Below are positions 1-8,033 of a DNA stretch of 64,000 nt, piece by piece; within the stretch, counting starts at the first letter, position 1; the number at the start of each line of letters is the position of its first letter. The stretch lies in the NCBI RefSeq assembly GCF_014048475.1, contig NZ_NWUS01000001.1, positions 372,001 to 436,000 of the forward strand, read 5' to 3'. Under the pieces are notes generated by a model, which worked only from the letters and a program-made list of their open reading frames with translations, had not been told where the DNA came from and did not search any database. Source of the stretch: Bombella favorum (lineage in GTDB: Bacteria; Pseudomonadota; Alphaproteobacteria; Acetobacterales; Acetobacteraceae). Position numbers and translations under genes: made by a program.

Positions 1-512
1 CGGATATCCGGCTCACTGACAATCTCCATGAGCGCAACGCCAGCACGGTTCAAGTCAATGAAAGACCGTGTCGGGTCCTGATCGTGAATGGACTTGCCCG
101 CATCCTGCTCCATATGCATACGGGTCACACCGATATGGCGGATCTCACCATCAGAAAGCTCAATCTCGACTGTCCCTTTACCGACAATCGGATGCTCGAA
201 CTGGCTGATCTGATAGCCCGTGGGCAGGTCAGCATAAAAATAGTTCTTGCGGTCAAACCGGCTGAACAGATTGATCTGTGCCCGCAAGCCTAGCCCCGTT
301 CGCACGGCTTGTGCCACGCACTCACGATTCAGAACGGGCAGCATCCCTGGAAAGCCCGCATCAACGAGGCTTACATGTGTATTAGGCTCCCCGCCATATT
401 CTGCAGAAGCACCAGAGAAAAGCTTGGACTGACTAACGATCTGGGCATGAACTTCCAGCCCGACAATGACTTCCCATTCGCCAGTTTCACCCGTGATACG
501 ATATGCGCTCAT
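1..512 (-). CDS. gatB: Aspartyl/glutamyl-tRNA amidotransferase subunit B (N-terminal part, runs off the window)
   Basis: Subunit B of the GatCAB amidotransferase, which converts Glu-tRNA(Gln) or Asp-tRNA(Asn) to the amidated form; GatB holds the tRNA and the kinase-like active site. The visible N-terminus reads [12 protein letters not shown], then [19 protein letters not shown], then [15 protein letters not shown], all typical GatB blocks. Only about the first 170 residues lie in the window; the 3' end is beyond base 1. The ATG at 512-510 overlaps the gatA stop in an ATGA arrangement, so the order gatC-gatA-gatB is translationally coupled. The call is secure because all three subunits occur together. 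Confidence 0.95.
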   Translation of the reverse strand, partial: MSAYRITGETGEWEVIVGLEVHAQIVSQSKLFSGASAEYGGEPNTHVSLVDAGFPGMLPVLNRECVAQAVRTGLGLRAQINLFSRFDRKNYFYADLPTGYQISQFEHPIVGKGTVEIELSDGEIRHIGVTRMHMEQDAGKSIHDQDPTRSFIDLNRAGVALMEIVSEPDI

Positions 513-1996
513 GCTGACACCCCTGCATGAATGGTAGGACGATGGGTAAAGGATGCGGCCTTCTCCAACACGGAGCCAGCCGCCAGCAGCGCTTCTTCAT
601 CAAAGAAACGGCCAATCAGCTGAAGCCCGAGCGGCACGCCACGACTGTCCAGACCTGCCGGAACAGACAATGCCGGAACACCCGCCATGCTAGCCGGTAC
701 CGTAAAGACGTCATTCAGATAGACTTGAACAGGATCAGTTGGCTTTTCATCCCACGCAAAAGCACCGGAAGGTGCTGTCGGTGCTAGAATGATATCAACC
801 GTCTCATAAGCCTTCAGGAAGTCACGCTGAAGCAGCGTGCGGACCTTCTGGGCACGGAGATAATAGGCATCATAATAGCCGGAAGACAGCACATAAGTAC
901 CCAGCAGGATGCGGCGCTTCACCTCATCACCGAAGCCAGCGGCACGGGTGGCTTCATAGAGCGCATCCAGAGACGCACCACTAACACGCTCCCCAAACCG
1001 GACACCGTCATATCGGGCAAGATTGGAGGACGCCTCGGCTAAGGCGGCAATATAATAAGCAGGCAGACCATACTTCGTATGTGGCAGGGAAATGTCCACC
1101 ACCTCAGCACCAGCTTCTTTCAGCCAGTTGATCCCCTGCTGCCAGATAGCTTCAATCTCGGCAGGCAGACCATCAATGCGATATTCCTTGGGAATACCGA
1201 CCTTCAGTCCCTTCACGCCACGACCTAGAGCAGCCTCATAATGCGGAACCGGCTTATTCACACTGGTGGAATCCTTGGGGTCAAACCCGGCCATGGATTC
1301 AAGCAGAATGGCGCAGTCCTGAAGGTTGCGAGCCATCGGACCAGCCTGATCCAGAGAGCTAGCAAAGGCAATCGTCCCAAACCGGGAGCAACGACCATAA
1401 GTCGGCTTGATACCCGTAATCCCGCAGAATGCCGCTGGCTGACGGATGGATCCACCCGTATCCGTTCCAGTTGCTCCCAGCACAAGCCCGGCGGCCACAG
1501 CCGCCGCCGACCCACCGGAAGACCCGCCGGGTACCAATTTTGCATCAGAATCACGACGCTTCCACGGATTTTCCACACCACCAAAGGCTGATGTCAGGTT
1601 GGTGGACCCCATGGCAAATTCATCAAGATTCAGCTTACCCAGCGAAATGGCGCCATCACGCTTCAGATTGGCCGTCACCGTGCTTTCATACGGTGGCACA
1701 AAATTGCCCAGAATTTTACTGGCGGCAGTCGTGCGAACGCCTTCTGTGGCAAACAAATCCTTGATCCCGATAGGCAGACCACACAGGCTTCCACCTTCAC
1801 CCTTGGCCAACAGAGCATCTGCTTCCTTGGCAGCAAGACGGGCCTGCTCGGGCGTGCGTGTAATAAAACTGTTCAGGCCATCATCAAGACGTTCAATGGC
1901 GTCAATATGGGCATCCACCAACTCAACGGCAGAAATCTTACGTGCCCGAAGGGCCTCACGAGCAGAAGCAAGAGTATAATTAAAAACGCTGCTCAT
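509..1996 (-). CDS. gatA: Glutamyl-tRNA(Gln) amidotransferase subunit A
   Basis: Amidase-signature subunit that releases ammonia from glutamine for GatB. At 495 aa it has the usual GatA length. The Ser-Ser-Lys triad is visible: Lys in LPIGIKDLF near residue 78, the glycine/serine-rich loop [16 protein letters not shown] near 155, and the nucleophile Ser in [14 protein letters not shown] near 180. Its ATG shares one base with the gatC stop (TAATG), and its stop overlaps the gatB start. This tight packing supports the chosen start and a single gatCAB transcript. Confidence 0.97.
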   Translation of the reverse strand: MSSVFNYTLASAREALRARKISAVELVDAHIDAIERLDDGLNSFITRTPEQARLAAKEADALLAKGEGGSLCGLPIGIKDLFATEGVRTTAASKILGNFVPPYESTVTANLKRDGAISLGKLNLDEFAMGSTNLTSAFGGVENPWKRRDSDAKLVPGGSSGGSAAAVAAGLVLGATGTDTGGSIRQPAAFCGITGIKPTYGRCSRFGTIAFASSLDQAGPMARNLQDCAILLESMAGFDPKDSTSVNKPVPHYEAALGRGVKGLKVGIPKEYRIDGLPAEIEAIWQQGINWLKEAGAEVVDISLPHTKYGLPAYYIAALAEASSNLARYDGVRFGERVSGASLDALYEATRAAGFGDEVKRRILLGTYVLSSGYYDAYYLRAQKVRTLLQRDFLKAYETVDIILAPTAPSGAFAWDEKPTDPVQVYLNDVFTVPASMAGVPALSVPAGLDSRGVPLGLQLIGRFFDEEALLAAGSVLEKAASFTHRPTIHAGVSA

Positions 1997-2283
1997 TATT
2001 CCACCACCTTCGGCACAGTATAGAAGGGGCCTTCACGATCTGGTGCGTTTGAAAGCACCTTTTCCCGGCAATTACCGTCTGTCACCTGATCATCCCGCAG
2101 TCGTGGCTGGGCCAGACCTGTTCCGATCATGGGTGGGACATCCGTCACATCGACCTCATTAAGCTGGTCAACCCAGCCAATGATCCCCTGCATTTCTTTC
2201 TGATAGGTATGGACCTGCTCATCCGAGAGGCCAACCCTCGCCAGTCTGGCCATTTTTGCCACTGTTTTCGCATCAAGCGACAT
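1996..2283 (-). CDS. gatC: Glutamyl-tRNA(Gln) amidotransferase subunit C
   Basis: Small subunit (95 aa) that wraps around and stabilises GatA. The opening [21 protein letters not shown] and the later [16 protein letters not shown] match the GatC pattern. It is the first gene of the gatCAB operon and lies divergent to ruvX, with about 70 bp between the two start codons that must hold both promoters. The start gives normal family length. Confidence 0.95.
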   Translation of the reverse strand: MSLDAKTVAKMARLARVGLSDEQVHTYQKEMQGIIGWVDQLNEVDVTDVPPMIGTGLAQPRLRDDQVTDGNCREKVLSNAPDREGPFYTVPKVVE

Positions 2284-2354
2284 GTATAATCCTGCTTTCA
2301 GACATCAATCACATCAGCCTCTTACGGCTATGAAAGCGATCATACCCTTTTGCC

Positions 2355-2819
2355 ATGACACTATTCAATCCACATGATCTGCGTAATCAAATCTCAGCAG
2401 CACATTCCATTCTAGGACTGGACCCCGGCAGCAAACAGGTCGGCGTAGCTTTATCCGATACAGCACTCATGCTTGCTTCCCCTCTAACCGTGCTGAACCG
2501 TGGCAAAATGAAGCAAATGGTCCCGGTATTTCAGGAGCTCTGCCAGAAACATGAGATTGGTGGACTGGTAGTTGGCCTGCCACTTTCACTGGATGGCAGC
2601 TTCGGCCCTGCAGCCCGTGCAGCCAGCGACTGGGCCAATGACCTCAGTGATCGGCTAAGCCTACCCGCCTGTTTATGGGACGAAAGGCTTTCTTCTAGTG
2701 CTGTGAACCGATTTCTTGTGCAAGAAGCGGACATGACCCGCAAAAGGCGCAACGAAGTTGTCGATAAAATGGCGGCGGCCTACATGCTGCAAGGCTGGTT
2801 GGACGCTACAGCCTCCTGA
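2355..2819 (+). CDS. ruvX: Putative pre-16S rRNA nuclease / Holliday junction resolvase-like RuvX (YqgF)
   Basis: RNase H-fold nuclease of the YqgF family (154 aa), linked in the literature to 5' maturation of 16S rRNA. Conserved blocks are visible: LGLDPGSKQVGVALSD with the first catalytic Asp, VVGLPLSLDGSFGP, CLWDERLSS, and the last acidic site in EVVDKMAAAYMLQ. The first ATG gives a slightly extended N-terminus; family members often begin nearer to the LGLDPG strand. It is divergent from gatC and convergent with gfo. Confidence 0.9.
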   Translation: MTLFNPHDLRNQISAAHSILGLDPGSKQVGVALSDTALMLASPLTVLNRGKMKQMVPVFQELCQKHEIGGLVVGLPLSLDGSFGPAARAASDWANDLSDRLSLPACLWDERLSSSAVNRFLVQEADMTRKRRNEVVDKMAAAYMLQGWLDATAS

Positions 2820-2826
2820 ATAATAG

Positions 2827-2860
2827 AAAAGGAGACCGCGCAGAACACGGCCTCCCCTTC
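2827..2860. terminator. Probable bidirectional terminator between ruvX and gfo
   Basis: An imperfect inverted repeat: AAAAGGAGACCG, a nine-base loop, then CGGCCTCCCCTT. It lies between two convergent genes and has A-rich and pyrimidine-rich flanks. Placement favours a shared terminator. The stem has single-base bulges, so confidence is moderate. Confidence 0.5.
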
Positions 2861-2885
2861 TGTCATTTCATCTAATCCGAAAAGA

Positions 2886-4130
2886 TCAGATGGTCTTGCG
2901 CCAGTCGCCCCAGTCCGTAGAGACCGGACGGCTACCGGAATTGGCAGACTGGTACATAGCACGGATCAAACGGACATCCTGCATGCCTTCCTCACCTGTG
3001 GCAGCCAGCGGCGTGTTATTCGCAACACTGATGGCGAGATGGTCCAACTGTGCGGAGAACTGGTTCAGGGCCGGAATGGTGAACATCGGCGTAGACCATG
3101 TATGCGTGTCCCCGCTCGTGCAGTGGCTGACACTGTTGCACCAGTAGCTTGTTGCCGGGTCCATCCGCAGGGATGCTTCTGTCCCCTGCAGGTTAAAGCG
3201 GGACATGGCGTTCACGTTAAAGGAGGCACTACCATGTGCTACCGCACCTGAACGGTACCGCATAATCCAGACAATCGTTTCATCAATCTCACGGAACATC
3301 GGATCCGAAGGCGGCATGATTGTAGCCTGCACTTCGATCGGGTCTTCATTGAGCATATAGCGTGACCCATTGACGCCATAGATACCCAGATCCATTAGCG
3401 CCCCACCACCAGACAGGGCACGTGTTAGACGCCACTGGTAGGTCGGATCGGTCGGATCGGTATTATCCCCGTTATCCGTGCTGATGATCTGCGGTTTGCC
3501 GATGCTGGTACGGGCCAGCTCAATCGCTTTATGCGTGACCGGGTCGAAGTGACAACGATAACCGATCATAAGTTTCTTACCGGCCTTCTTGCCAGCAGCG
3601 ATCATACGTTGACATTCTTCAACGGTGACAGCCATCGGTTTTTCACATAGCACGTGCTTTCCAGCCCGGAAGGAACGCTCTGTAAAATCAGCATGCAGAG
3701 AGTTCGGCAGGATGATGTAAACAGCATCAACCTCCGGGTCCTGCGCAATTTTATCAAAATTATCGTAAGTATAGAGGTGTGATTCCTCAATACCGTAATG
3801 CTTGCCCAGACGGCGAGCCTTACTCATATCTCCACTGACCAGCGCCGTTACCTTGGCATATTCGCACTCTGCAAAAGCTGGCAGAATCTGATTAACTGCA
3901 TATTTACCCAGCCCCACAATGGCATAACCGAACTTGCGGGAACCATCATTCAAAGGACGAAGTAGGTTAGGATATGGGCGCTGCCCCAACCCAGCAGGCG
4001 GTGCGGGAAATCCAAGAGACTGGGCCATAGCCTTACTAGCGCCACCAGCCAACACAGAAGCACCAAGTGCTCCAAGAACATGCCGACGACCTGCATTTAC
4101 CGGTTTATTGGACGGTGAGTGAGAGCTCAT
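2886..4130 (-). CDS. gfo: Glucose-fructose oxidoreductase, Tat-exported (Gfo/Idh/MocA family)
   Basis: Periplasmic enzyme with tightly bound NADP that couples oxidation of glucose to gluconolactone with reduction of fructose to sorbitol. The protein follows the Zymomonas GFOR closely from FGYAIVGLGKYAVNQILP onward: YIILPNSLHA, then HVLCEKPMAV with the catalytic Lys of the EKP motif, KLMIGYRCHFDP, GGGALMDLGIYGVNGSRYML, and the C-terminal STDWGDWRK. The N-terminus carries a twin-arginine signal (GRRHVLGALGASVLAGG). I chose the ATG at 4130 because AAGGAT lies about nine bases upstream; the longer reading from 4169 would put 13 extra residues before the signal. An aldose-aldose or other Gfo/Idh substrate remains possible. 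Confidence 0.87.
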   Translation of the reverse strand: MSSHSPSNKPVNAGRRHVLGALGASVLAGGASKAMAQSLGFPAPPAGLGQRPYPNLLRPLNDGSRKFGYAIVGLGKYAVNQILPAFAECEYAKVTALVSGDMSKARRLGKHYGIEESHLYTYDNFDKIAQDPEVDAVYIILPNSLHADFTERSFRAGKHVLCEKPMAVTVEECQRMIAAGKKAGKKLMIGYRCHFDPVTHKAIELARTSIGKPQIISTDNGDNTDPTDPTYQWRLTRALSGGGALMDLGIYGVNGSRYMLNEDPIEVQATIMPPSDPMFREIDETIVWIMRYRSGAVAHGSASFNVNAMSRFNLQGTEASLRMDPATSYWCNSVSHCTSGDTHTWSTPMFTIPALNQFSAQLDHLAISVANNTPLAATGEEGMQDVRLIRAMYQSANSGSRPVSTDWGDWRKTI

Positions 4131-4721
4131 CTTCAATACATCCTTTTCACTCAATAGGCAGCCCCGCACGATTACAAAGGCTGATGACGAACGGGTGGCT
4201 CTACTGTCCTCCGTGCCGCCGCCTCAACGTTACGACCCTATGAGAGAAAATTGCAATTAACCATGAAAAAGGAATTATTTTCACCGATAAGATACTAAAT
4301 AAGTAAAATCTATTTTATAAAAAAAATCATTATATTACAGTATGTTATAATTAGATTAACTTTAGTCCAGTTTAAATGCGTCAACTGTATGGTTGGGCTG
4401 CGTTTTAATCATGTCACTGCAATATGGCCGTATATCATCCCCATAGAAAAGATACGCCTGCCTTCTCAAAACACCTAACCTACTTCAGGTGTCACATCAC
4501 ATTTTATGGAATGCACAAAGCCTATTTCCATCAAGATCCTGCAAATAGGCTAGATACAACGTCATGCCCATAACGGTACGTTCCCCTAGTGGATTTTCAA
4601 TGCTTTCCCCCTACCTTGATCAGCTTTATGCCAACTACACACCGCTTCTGTTGAAGGCAAAGCAAGCCCATAAGCTTAAATGAGATTGCGTGATGCTTGG
4701 AGCAATGATTTTGATGGAAAG
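4131..4721. other. Non-coding stretch with AT-rich segment and small debris
   Basis: About 590 bp upstream of gfo with no convincing gene. Bases 4230-4370 are very AT-rich and could hold the gfo promoter. A 27-codon reading frame at 4600-4683 (MLSPYLDQLYANYTPL...) has no clear ribosome binding site, and I do not claim it as a gene. This marks the left edge of the scrambled accessory region. Confidence 0.5.
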
Positions 4722-4860
4722 TCATACTTCAGCCATTTTGCTCGCAGAGGATAGGCAGACTGGCATGCAGAGTCAGGAAGCCACTCAAACACCGGGACAG
4801 ACCGAACAACTAGTATACATGCCGGTATGTAGCCTCACACATTCCCGGCCCCAAACCATT
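4722..4860. pseudogene. Decayed duplicate of the muralytic gene 3' end and the antisense immunity-gene 3' end
   Basis: This segment aligns by eye with 6699-6845. Shared blocks are TCATACTTCAG, ATGCAGAGTCAG, GCCACTCA(A/G)ACACCGG, ATACATGCCGGT(A/C)TGTAG and the final AAACCAT. In the intact copy this interval is exactly where the GH19 gene (plus) and the immunity-like gene (minus) overlap tail to tail. Here small indels break both frames. It is therefore a remnant of a second effector/immunity cassette, not a gene. Confidence 0.75.
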
Positions 4861-4877
4861 TGCCTAGAGAGACGCAC

Positions 4878-4967
4878 ATGACCATCTCACGGATCACATA
4901 TTCTCTCCAGAAAGCCGTACACCCCGATATCGAGGCGGTTTTTGGCCGGGAGGTTTCTCCATGTTGA
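4878..4967 (+). CDS. Very small ORF of unknown function (29 aa), first of a coupled trio
   Basis: ATG at 4878 reads MTISRITYSLQKAVHPDIEA and ends SPC. Its stop overlaps the start of the next small frame (ATGTTGA). I recognise no family. Listed because the start/stop overlaps through 5073 look like a translationally coupled string. It could equally be debris of a longer broken gene, since the two peptides together resemble one split domain. Confidence 0.3.
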   Translation: MTISRITYSLQKAVHPDIEAVFGREVSPC

Positions 4968-5071
4968 GCCATACGCAGATCATTGCCATCTGGAGCACCA
5001 TCCGGGTCCTGTCTCCCCATGACGGGCCGACAGAAGAACTGCAATCGAGACTTTTGAGAATGGGAGTTTAG
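4961..5071 (+). CDS. Very small ORF of unknown function (36 aa)
   Basis: ATG at 4961 overlaps the previous stop. It reads MLSHTQIIAIWSTIRVLSPH and ends LLRMGV, and its TAG lies one base before the ATG of the secreted protein at 5073. The tight spacing suggests coupling to that gene. No family recognised. A frameshifted remnant is the alternative. Confidence 0.3.
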   Translation: MLSHTQIIAIWSTIRVLSPHDGPTEELQSRLLRMGV

Positions 5072-5072
5072 C

Positions 5073-5642
5073 ATGAACAGTCGTTTTGTTGATATGCTTC
5101 ACCGTGCCTTGCCCCTGGTGCCGCTGGCTCTCTGCATGTCTGGTCAGGCCAAGGCCGCACCGTCACCCTCCCTGTGTGCTCCAGACGAACAGGTCGCCTT
5201 CAGCTGCCCCATCGCCAGAAGCCACAAGATCGTTTCGCTCTGCCTGGCCCCGGGCAAAACCACCCCTCCCGCTGCACGCTACATTTTCGGAACAGCCTCG
5301 CACCCAGAATTGATCTATCCAGCCGAAGGGCGGGCACGTGCCAATTTTCGGACATCTGTTCTCGGATATGCTGGAGGTACAGGCGGCAACACTTATTCCT
5401 TTGTAAAAGACGGCACTCAATATATCCTATTCTACCTATCTGGTGCCAGTTTAGAAAATGCTGGAGTGATAGTAAAACCTGTCAACCAGATATATGCTTC
5501 TGCTGAATTGGACTGCCGACCCAGCACAGCGTCACATGCATTGGATGATGACCTCTTGGATATCACGAACAGTTGGGGAACTGACCCAGAGCTAGATGGG
5601 AAAGCACTTCCTGTGACAAAAGATATAAGTATACCTTTATAA
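5073..5642 (+). CDS. Secreted periplasmic protein of unknown function, candidate immunity partner of the GH19 gene
   Basis: A 189-aa protein with a signal peptide: basic start, hydrophobic ALPLVPLALCMSG, cleavage after AKA. The mature part has CAPDEQVAFSCPI, HKIVSLCLAPG, a YIFG segment, a GGTGGNTYSFVKDGTQYILFYL core and a late Cys (LDCRPS). It resembles small cysteine-containing periplasmic proteins with a SC...VSLC pattern that I have seen beside peptidoglycan-hydrolase effectors, but I cannot name a curated family. It lies 93 bp upstream of the GH19 gene on the same strand. A role in protecting the cell wall from that enzyme is inference from neighbourhood and location. Confidence 0.6.
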   Translation: MNSRFVDMLHRALPLVPLALCMSGQAKAAPSPSLCAPDEQVAFSCPIARSHKIVSLCLAPGKTTPPAARYIFGTASHPELIYPAEGRARANFRTSVLGYAGGTGGNTYSFVKDGTQYILFYLSGASLENAGVIVKPVNQIYASAELDCRPSTASHALDDDLLDITNSWGTDPELDGKALPVTKDISIPL

Positions 5643-5735
5643 TTACAAGAAGACCTGCGCCTTCCACAGGCTGCCCTGGACCTTAAGCCTTGAGGTTCAG
5701 GGTGGGTCTGTGACCTTGACGGGATTGAGAGAAAA

Positions 5736-6818
5736 ATGTCGAAAGAAAATGCTGACCTAGTCCTGAAAGCGGCCATGGATTCAGGCATCACCAGTCGTAA
5801 AGAACTTGCCAATTTCATGGGTCAGGTGCAGGTCGAATCTGGCAACTTCCAGCATCTTGAAGAGAATTTACATTATTCCCCAGAGAGGCTTCTGAAACTA
5901 TTTTCTAACAGAGGAGTGAAAACCCTGGACCAGGCTCGTTCAATCGTCGCAGCTGGTCCTGAGGCTGTAGGTAATACTGTCTATGGTGGTGAGTGGGGAC
6001 AACGAAGGGGAGGCAACACTGAACCGGGAGACGGTTATGAATATCGTGGGCGTGGGTTCATTCAGTTAACTGGACGTAAAAATTATCGAGAGGTAAGCGA
6101 GCATCTAAATATAGATCTGGTCAATCATCCGGACGATGCCGCCAAACCAGAAATTGCCGCCAAAGCCGCAGTCGATTATTGGAAAATACACGTGGTTCCC
6201 CGAGGAGGTCAGGAAAGCATTACTCTAGCAACGCACATTATTAACGGCGGATACAACGGTCTGTCAGAGCGCATAAAGGCAGTGCAGGAGTGGGAGGCAC
6301 GCCTGGAGCTGGGCTACAAGCCCGGGATGGTGGACCCGCTGGCCCCCACGCCAACATTGCGACAGGGCTCTCATGGCAGTCAGGTCTCGCAGGTCCAGAA
6401 TGAACTCAGGGACCTTGGTTACACGAATAAGGGCAGCCGGCTGCTTGCCACTGACGGGAAAATCGGCCCTTCGACAAAACAAGCGGTTGAAGCGTTCCAA
6501 GCGGACAACGGCCTGAAAGCCGACGGTATCATTGGTCTCGCAACCCGCCACAGGCTCGACGAAGCGCACCAGGCCATCCAGAACACCAAGGCCACTACCC
6601 CTGACAATGCTCCAACCGAAGCCAAAAACCGTACGTTTGCTCCTGAAGCAAAAGCGTCCCAGATGGCCGCATCGTCGAACGGTAAGCTGGACGAAGATTC
6701 ATACTTCAGGAACCTTCTCCGCAGAGAGCAGGAGATCAGGCAGACCACCATGCAGAGTCAGGGAGCCACTCAGACACCGGAAAAGACCAGAACAGTTGGC
6801 ATACATGCCGGTCTGTAG
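5736..6818 (+). CDS. GH19-type peptidoglycan hydrolase with a C-terminal peptidoglycan-binding domain
   Basis: A 360-aa muralytic enzyme. Residues 1-190 form a glycoside hydrolase family 19 (chitinase/lysozyme-like) domain: the acid Glu lies in QVQVESG (Glu34), the second Glu in ENLHYSPERLL (Glu43), and the substrate-groove block is YRGRGFIQLTGRKNY. Residues about 205-275 are a PG_binding_1 repeat (LRQGSHGSQVSQVQNELRDLG, IGPSTKQAVEAFQ, GIIGLATRHRL). The last 80 residues are low-complexity and polar. There is no signal peptide, so the protein is either a phage-type endolysin or an exported effector. The last 120 bp overlap, antisense, the gene ending at 6699. Confidence 0.85.
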   Translation: MSKENADLVLKAAMDSGITSRKELANFMGQVQVESGNFQHLEENLHYSPERLLKLFSNRGVKTLDQARSIVAAGPEAVGNTVYGGEWGQRRGGNTEPGDGYEYRGRGFIQLTGRKNYREVSEHLNIDLVNHPDDAAKPEIAAKAAVDYWKIHVVPRGGQESITLATHIINGGYNGLSERIKAVQEWEARLELGYKPGMVDPLAPTPTLRQGSHGSQVSQVQNELRDLGYTNKGSRLLATDGKIGPSTKQAVEAFQADNGLKADGIIGLATRHRLDEAHQAIQNTKATTPDNAPTEAKNRTFAPEAKASQMAASSNGKLDEDSYFRNLLRREQEIRQTTMQSQGATQTPEKTRTVGIHAGL

Positions 6819-7229
6819 ATCCACAATTCCCTGCCCGAAACCATACTCATCAAAGATACGGCTCAATGCCCCACGGAAACCGGGAGCGGAAGTGTCTCCT
6901 GCATCGCTCTCGTTTGGCAACGTCCAGAAAGAGAGAAGCTTCTTCGCTTTCGGGGTGATGTCAAAATAGTAATGGAACCATGTATCCTTGAGATTATCCC
7001 CCTGCGCCAATGAAAGGTCTGTTAAGGAAGTATGGATGTCCTTACCGCACTCTACCAGCCCGGACAGTCCCAATCTGCTCAAAGCATCCAGTGCATTCTG
7101 ATACCATTGACGATCATCAGGGCCATCAGGCCAGCCTGCCAGAAAGTACATGCAGTCATCATCTTCAACGTTTAAATAAGACAAGACATTTTGATAGAAC
7201 TGAATGGAATATTTATCTGTTACGGACAT
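6699..7229 (-). CDS. Unknown 176-aa protein, immunity-like, antisense-overlapping the GH19 gene
   Basis: A cytoplasmic-looking acidic protein beginning MSVTDKYSIQFYQNVLSYL with a good GGGAG site before the ATG. It has no recognised domain. Its C-terminal 40 codons overlap the GH19 gene tail to tail. Two further degraded copies of this gene exist in the window: 3' end at 4722-4860, and both ends fused by an internal deletion at 10211-10384. Repeated, decaying copies next to toxin-like genes are typical of immunity genes. It lies 47 bp downstream of the fragment at 7277-7588 on the same strand, which may be its cognate toxin end. Function is inference. Confidence 0.6.
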   Translation of the reverse strand: MSVTDKYSIQFYQNVLSYLNVEDDDCMYFLAGWPDGPDDRQWYQNALDALSRLGLSGLVECGKDIHTSLTDLSLAQGDNLKDTWFHYYFDITPKAKKLLSFWTLPNESDAGDTSAPGFRGALSRIFDEYGFGQGIVDLQTGMYANCSGLFRCLSGSLTLHGGLPDLLLSAEKVPEV

Positions 7230-7276
7230 AATTCTCCCGTGAAGTCGTATGATAAATCATTTAGGGAACTGAAAAT

Positions 7277-7588
7277 TTATTTTTTTGACCCGGTAAGGGA
7301 ACGAATATCTTCATTATGGCCAATATCCACTGCTACCCAGCCCGTTGGCGTTACCTTGCTAGCACTGTCCGATGTTCGGATGATCACAACTGTCCCGTCG
7401 AAATAATTAGTCCGCTCGATTGGTTTTCCCTTGGAGTTGTTATCCGGTCCATCTGATAAGGTGCTCACACCTATTTGCCCCATGTAGTGCATAATAACCT
7501 GCCAAAACTCACAGGCGCTAGCTAGCGGATCATCAGAAGCAAACATGAGCCTGATAAGCTCACCTTCCTTTCCGAGTTCTCCTGCCAA
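7277..7588 (-). pseudogene. C-terminal fragment of a possible toxin/effector (no proper start)
   Basis: An open frame of 103 codons whose only start is a weak TTG (7588). In-frame coding continues upstream without ATG (SDARYKPDGPCSSRK...) to a stop near 7650. This is how the 3' end of a longer truncated gene looks. The end reads FDGTVVIIRTSDSASKVTPTG then WVAVDIGHNEDIRSLTG. I recognise no family. Position just upstream of an immunity-like gene on the same strand suggests an orphan toxin C-terminus, but that is inference. Confidence 0.45.
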
Positions 7589-7944
7589 ACTCCCATTCGT
7601 CTTCCGGCTCGAGCAGGGGCCATCGGGCTTGTATCTGGCATCCGACTTTCAGATGTCGGAGACGACATCTACACCTATCAAGAGGCAGGAGAGCGCCACC
7701 ATTCCCTCAGGCGGCGTGCTGGTGAACAGCTATGCCCCCTCCACCACGCCGAGATAGCACTACCACAATTGTGACGAGCACAAAGAAAGGCACGCCAGAA
7801 ATAGCAACTGAGACGGGCTGGTTTTGTGTCACGTTATATGAGGGATCGTGCACAAAAGACACAATCAGCCCCTCCGAGAATAACGGAAAGGGCTATCGTC
7901 CGTAAAAATGCTCTTATTTTTCAAGGAGATAATCACCAGAGGGG
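7589..7944. other. Gene-poor stretch at the 3' side of tRNA-Val(GAC)
   Basis: About 350 bp without a convincing gene. A plus-strand frame ending at 7757 (SGLYLASDFQMSETTS, then SATIPSGGVLVNSY) reads like the end of a structural or phage protein but lacks a credible start. Near 7826 the string GTTTTGTGTCA also occurs near 30710, about 100 bp from the other tRNA-Val 3' end. This fits residues of integration events but proves nothing. Confidence 0.4.
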
Positions 7945-8019
7945 TGGTGGGCGCAACAGGGATTGAACCTGTGACCCCTACCATGTCAAGGTAGTGCTCT
8001 ACCGCTGAGCTATGCGCCC
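7945..8019 (-). tRNA. tRNA-Val(GAC)
   Basis: The minus strand gives a complete cloverleaf: acceptor GGGCGCA pairing with TGCGCCC, D-arm AGCTCAGCGGTAGAGC, anticodon stem CTACC/GGTAG enclosing loop TTGACAT (anticodon GAC), and T-arm with GGTTCAATCCC. Discriminator A and CCA are encoded. Its 3' end points into the accessory stretch at 4.1-7.9 kb. Confidence 0.97.
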
Positions 8020-8033
8020 CCGTCTGGTGTGAA

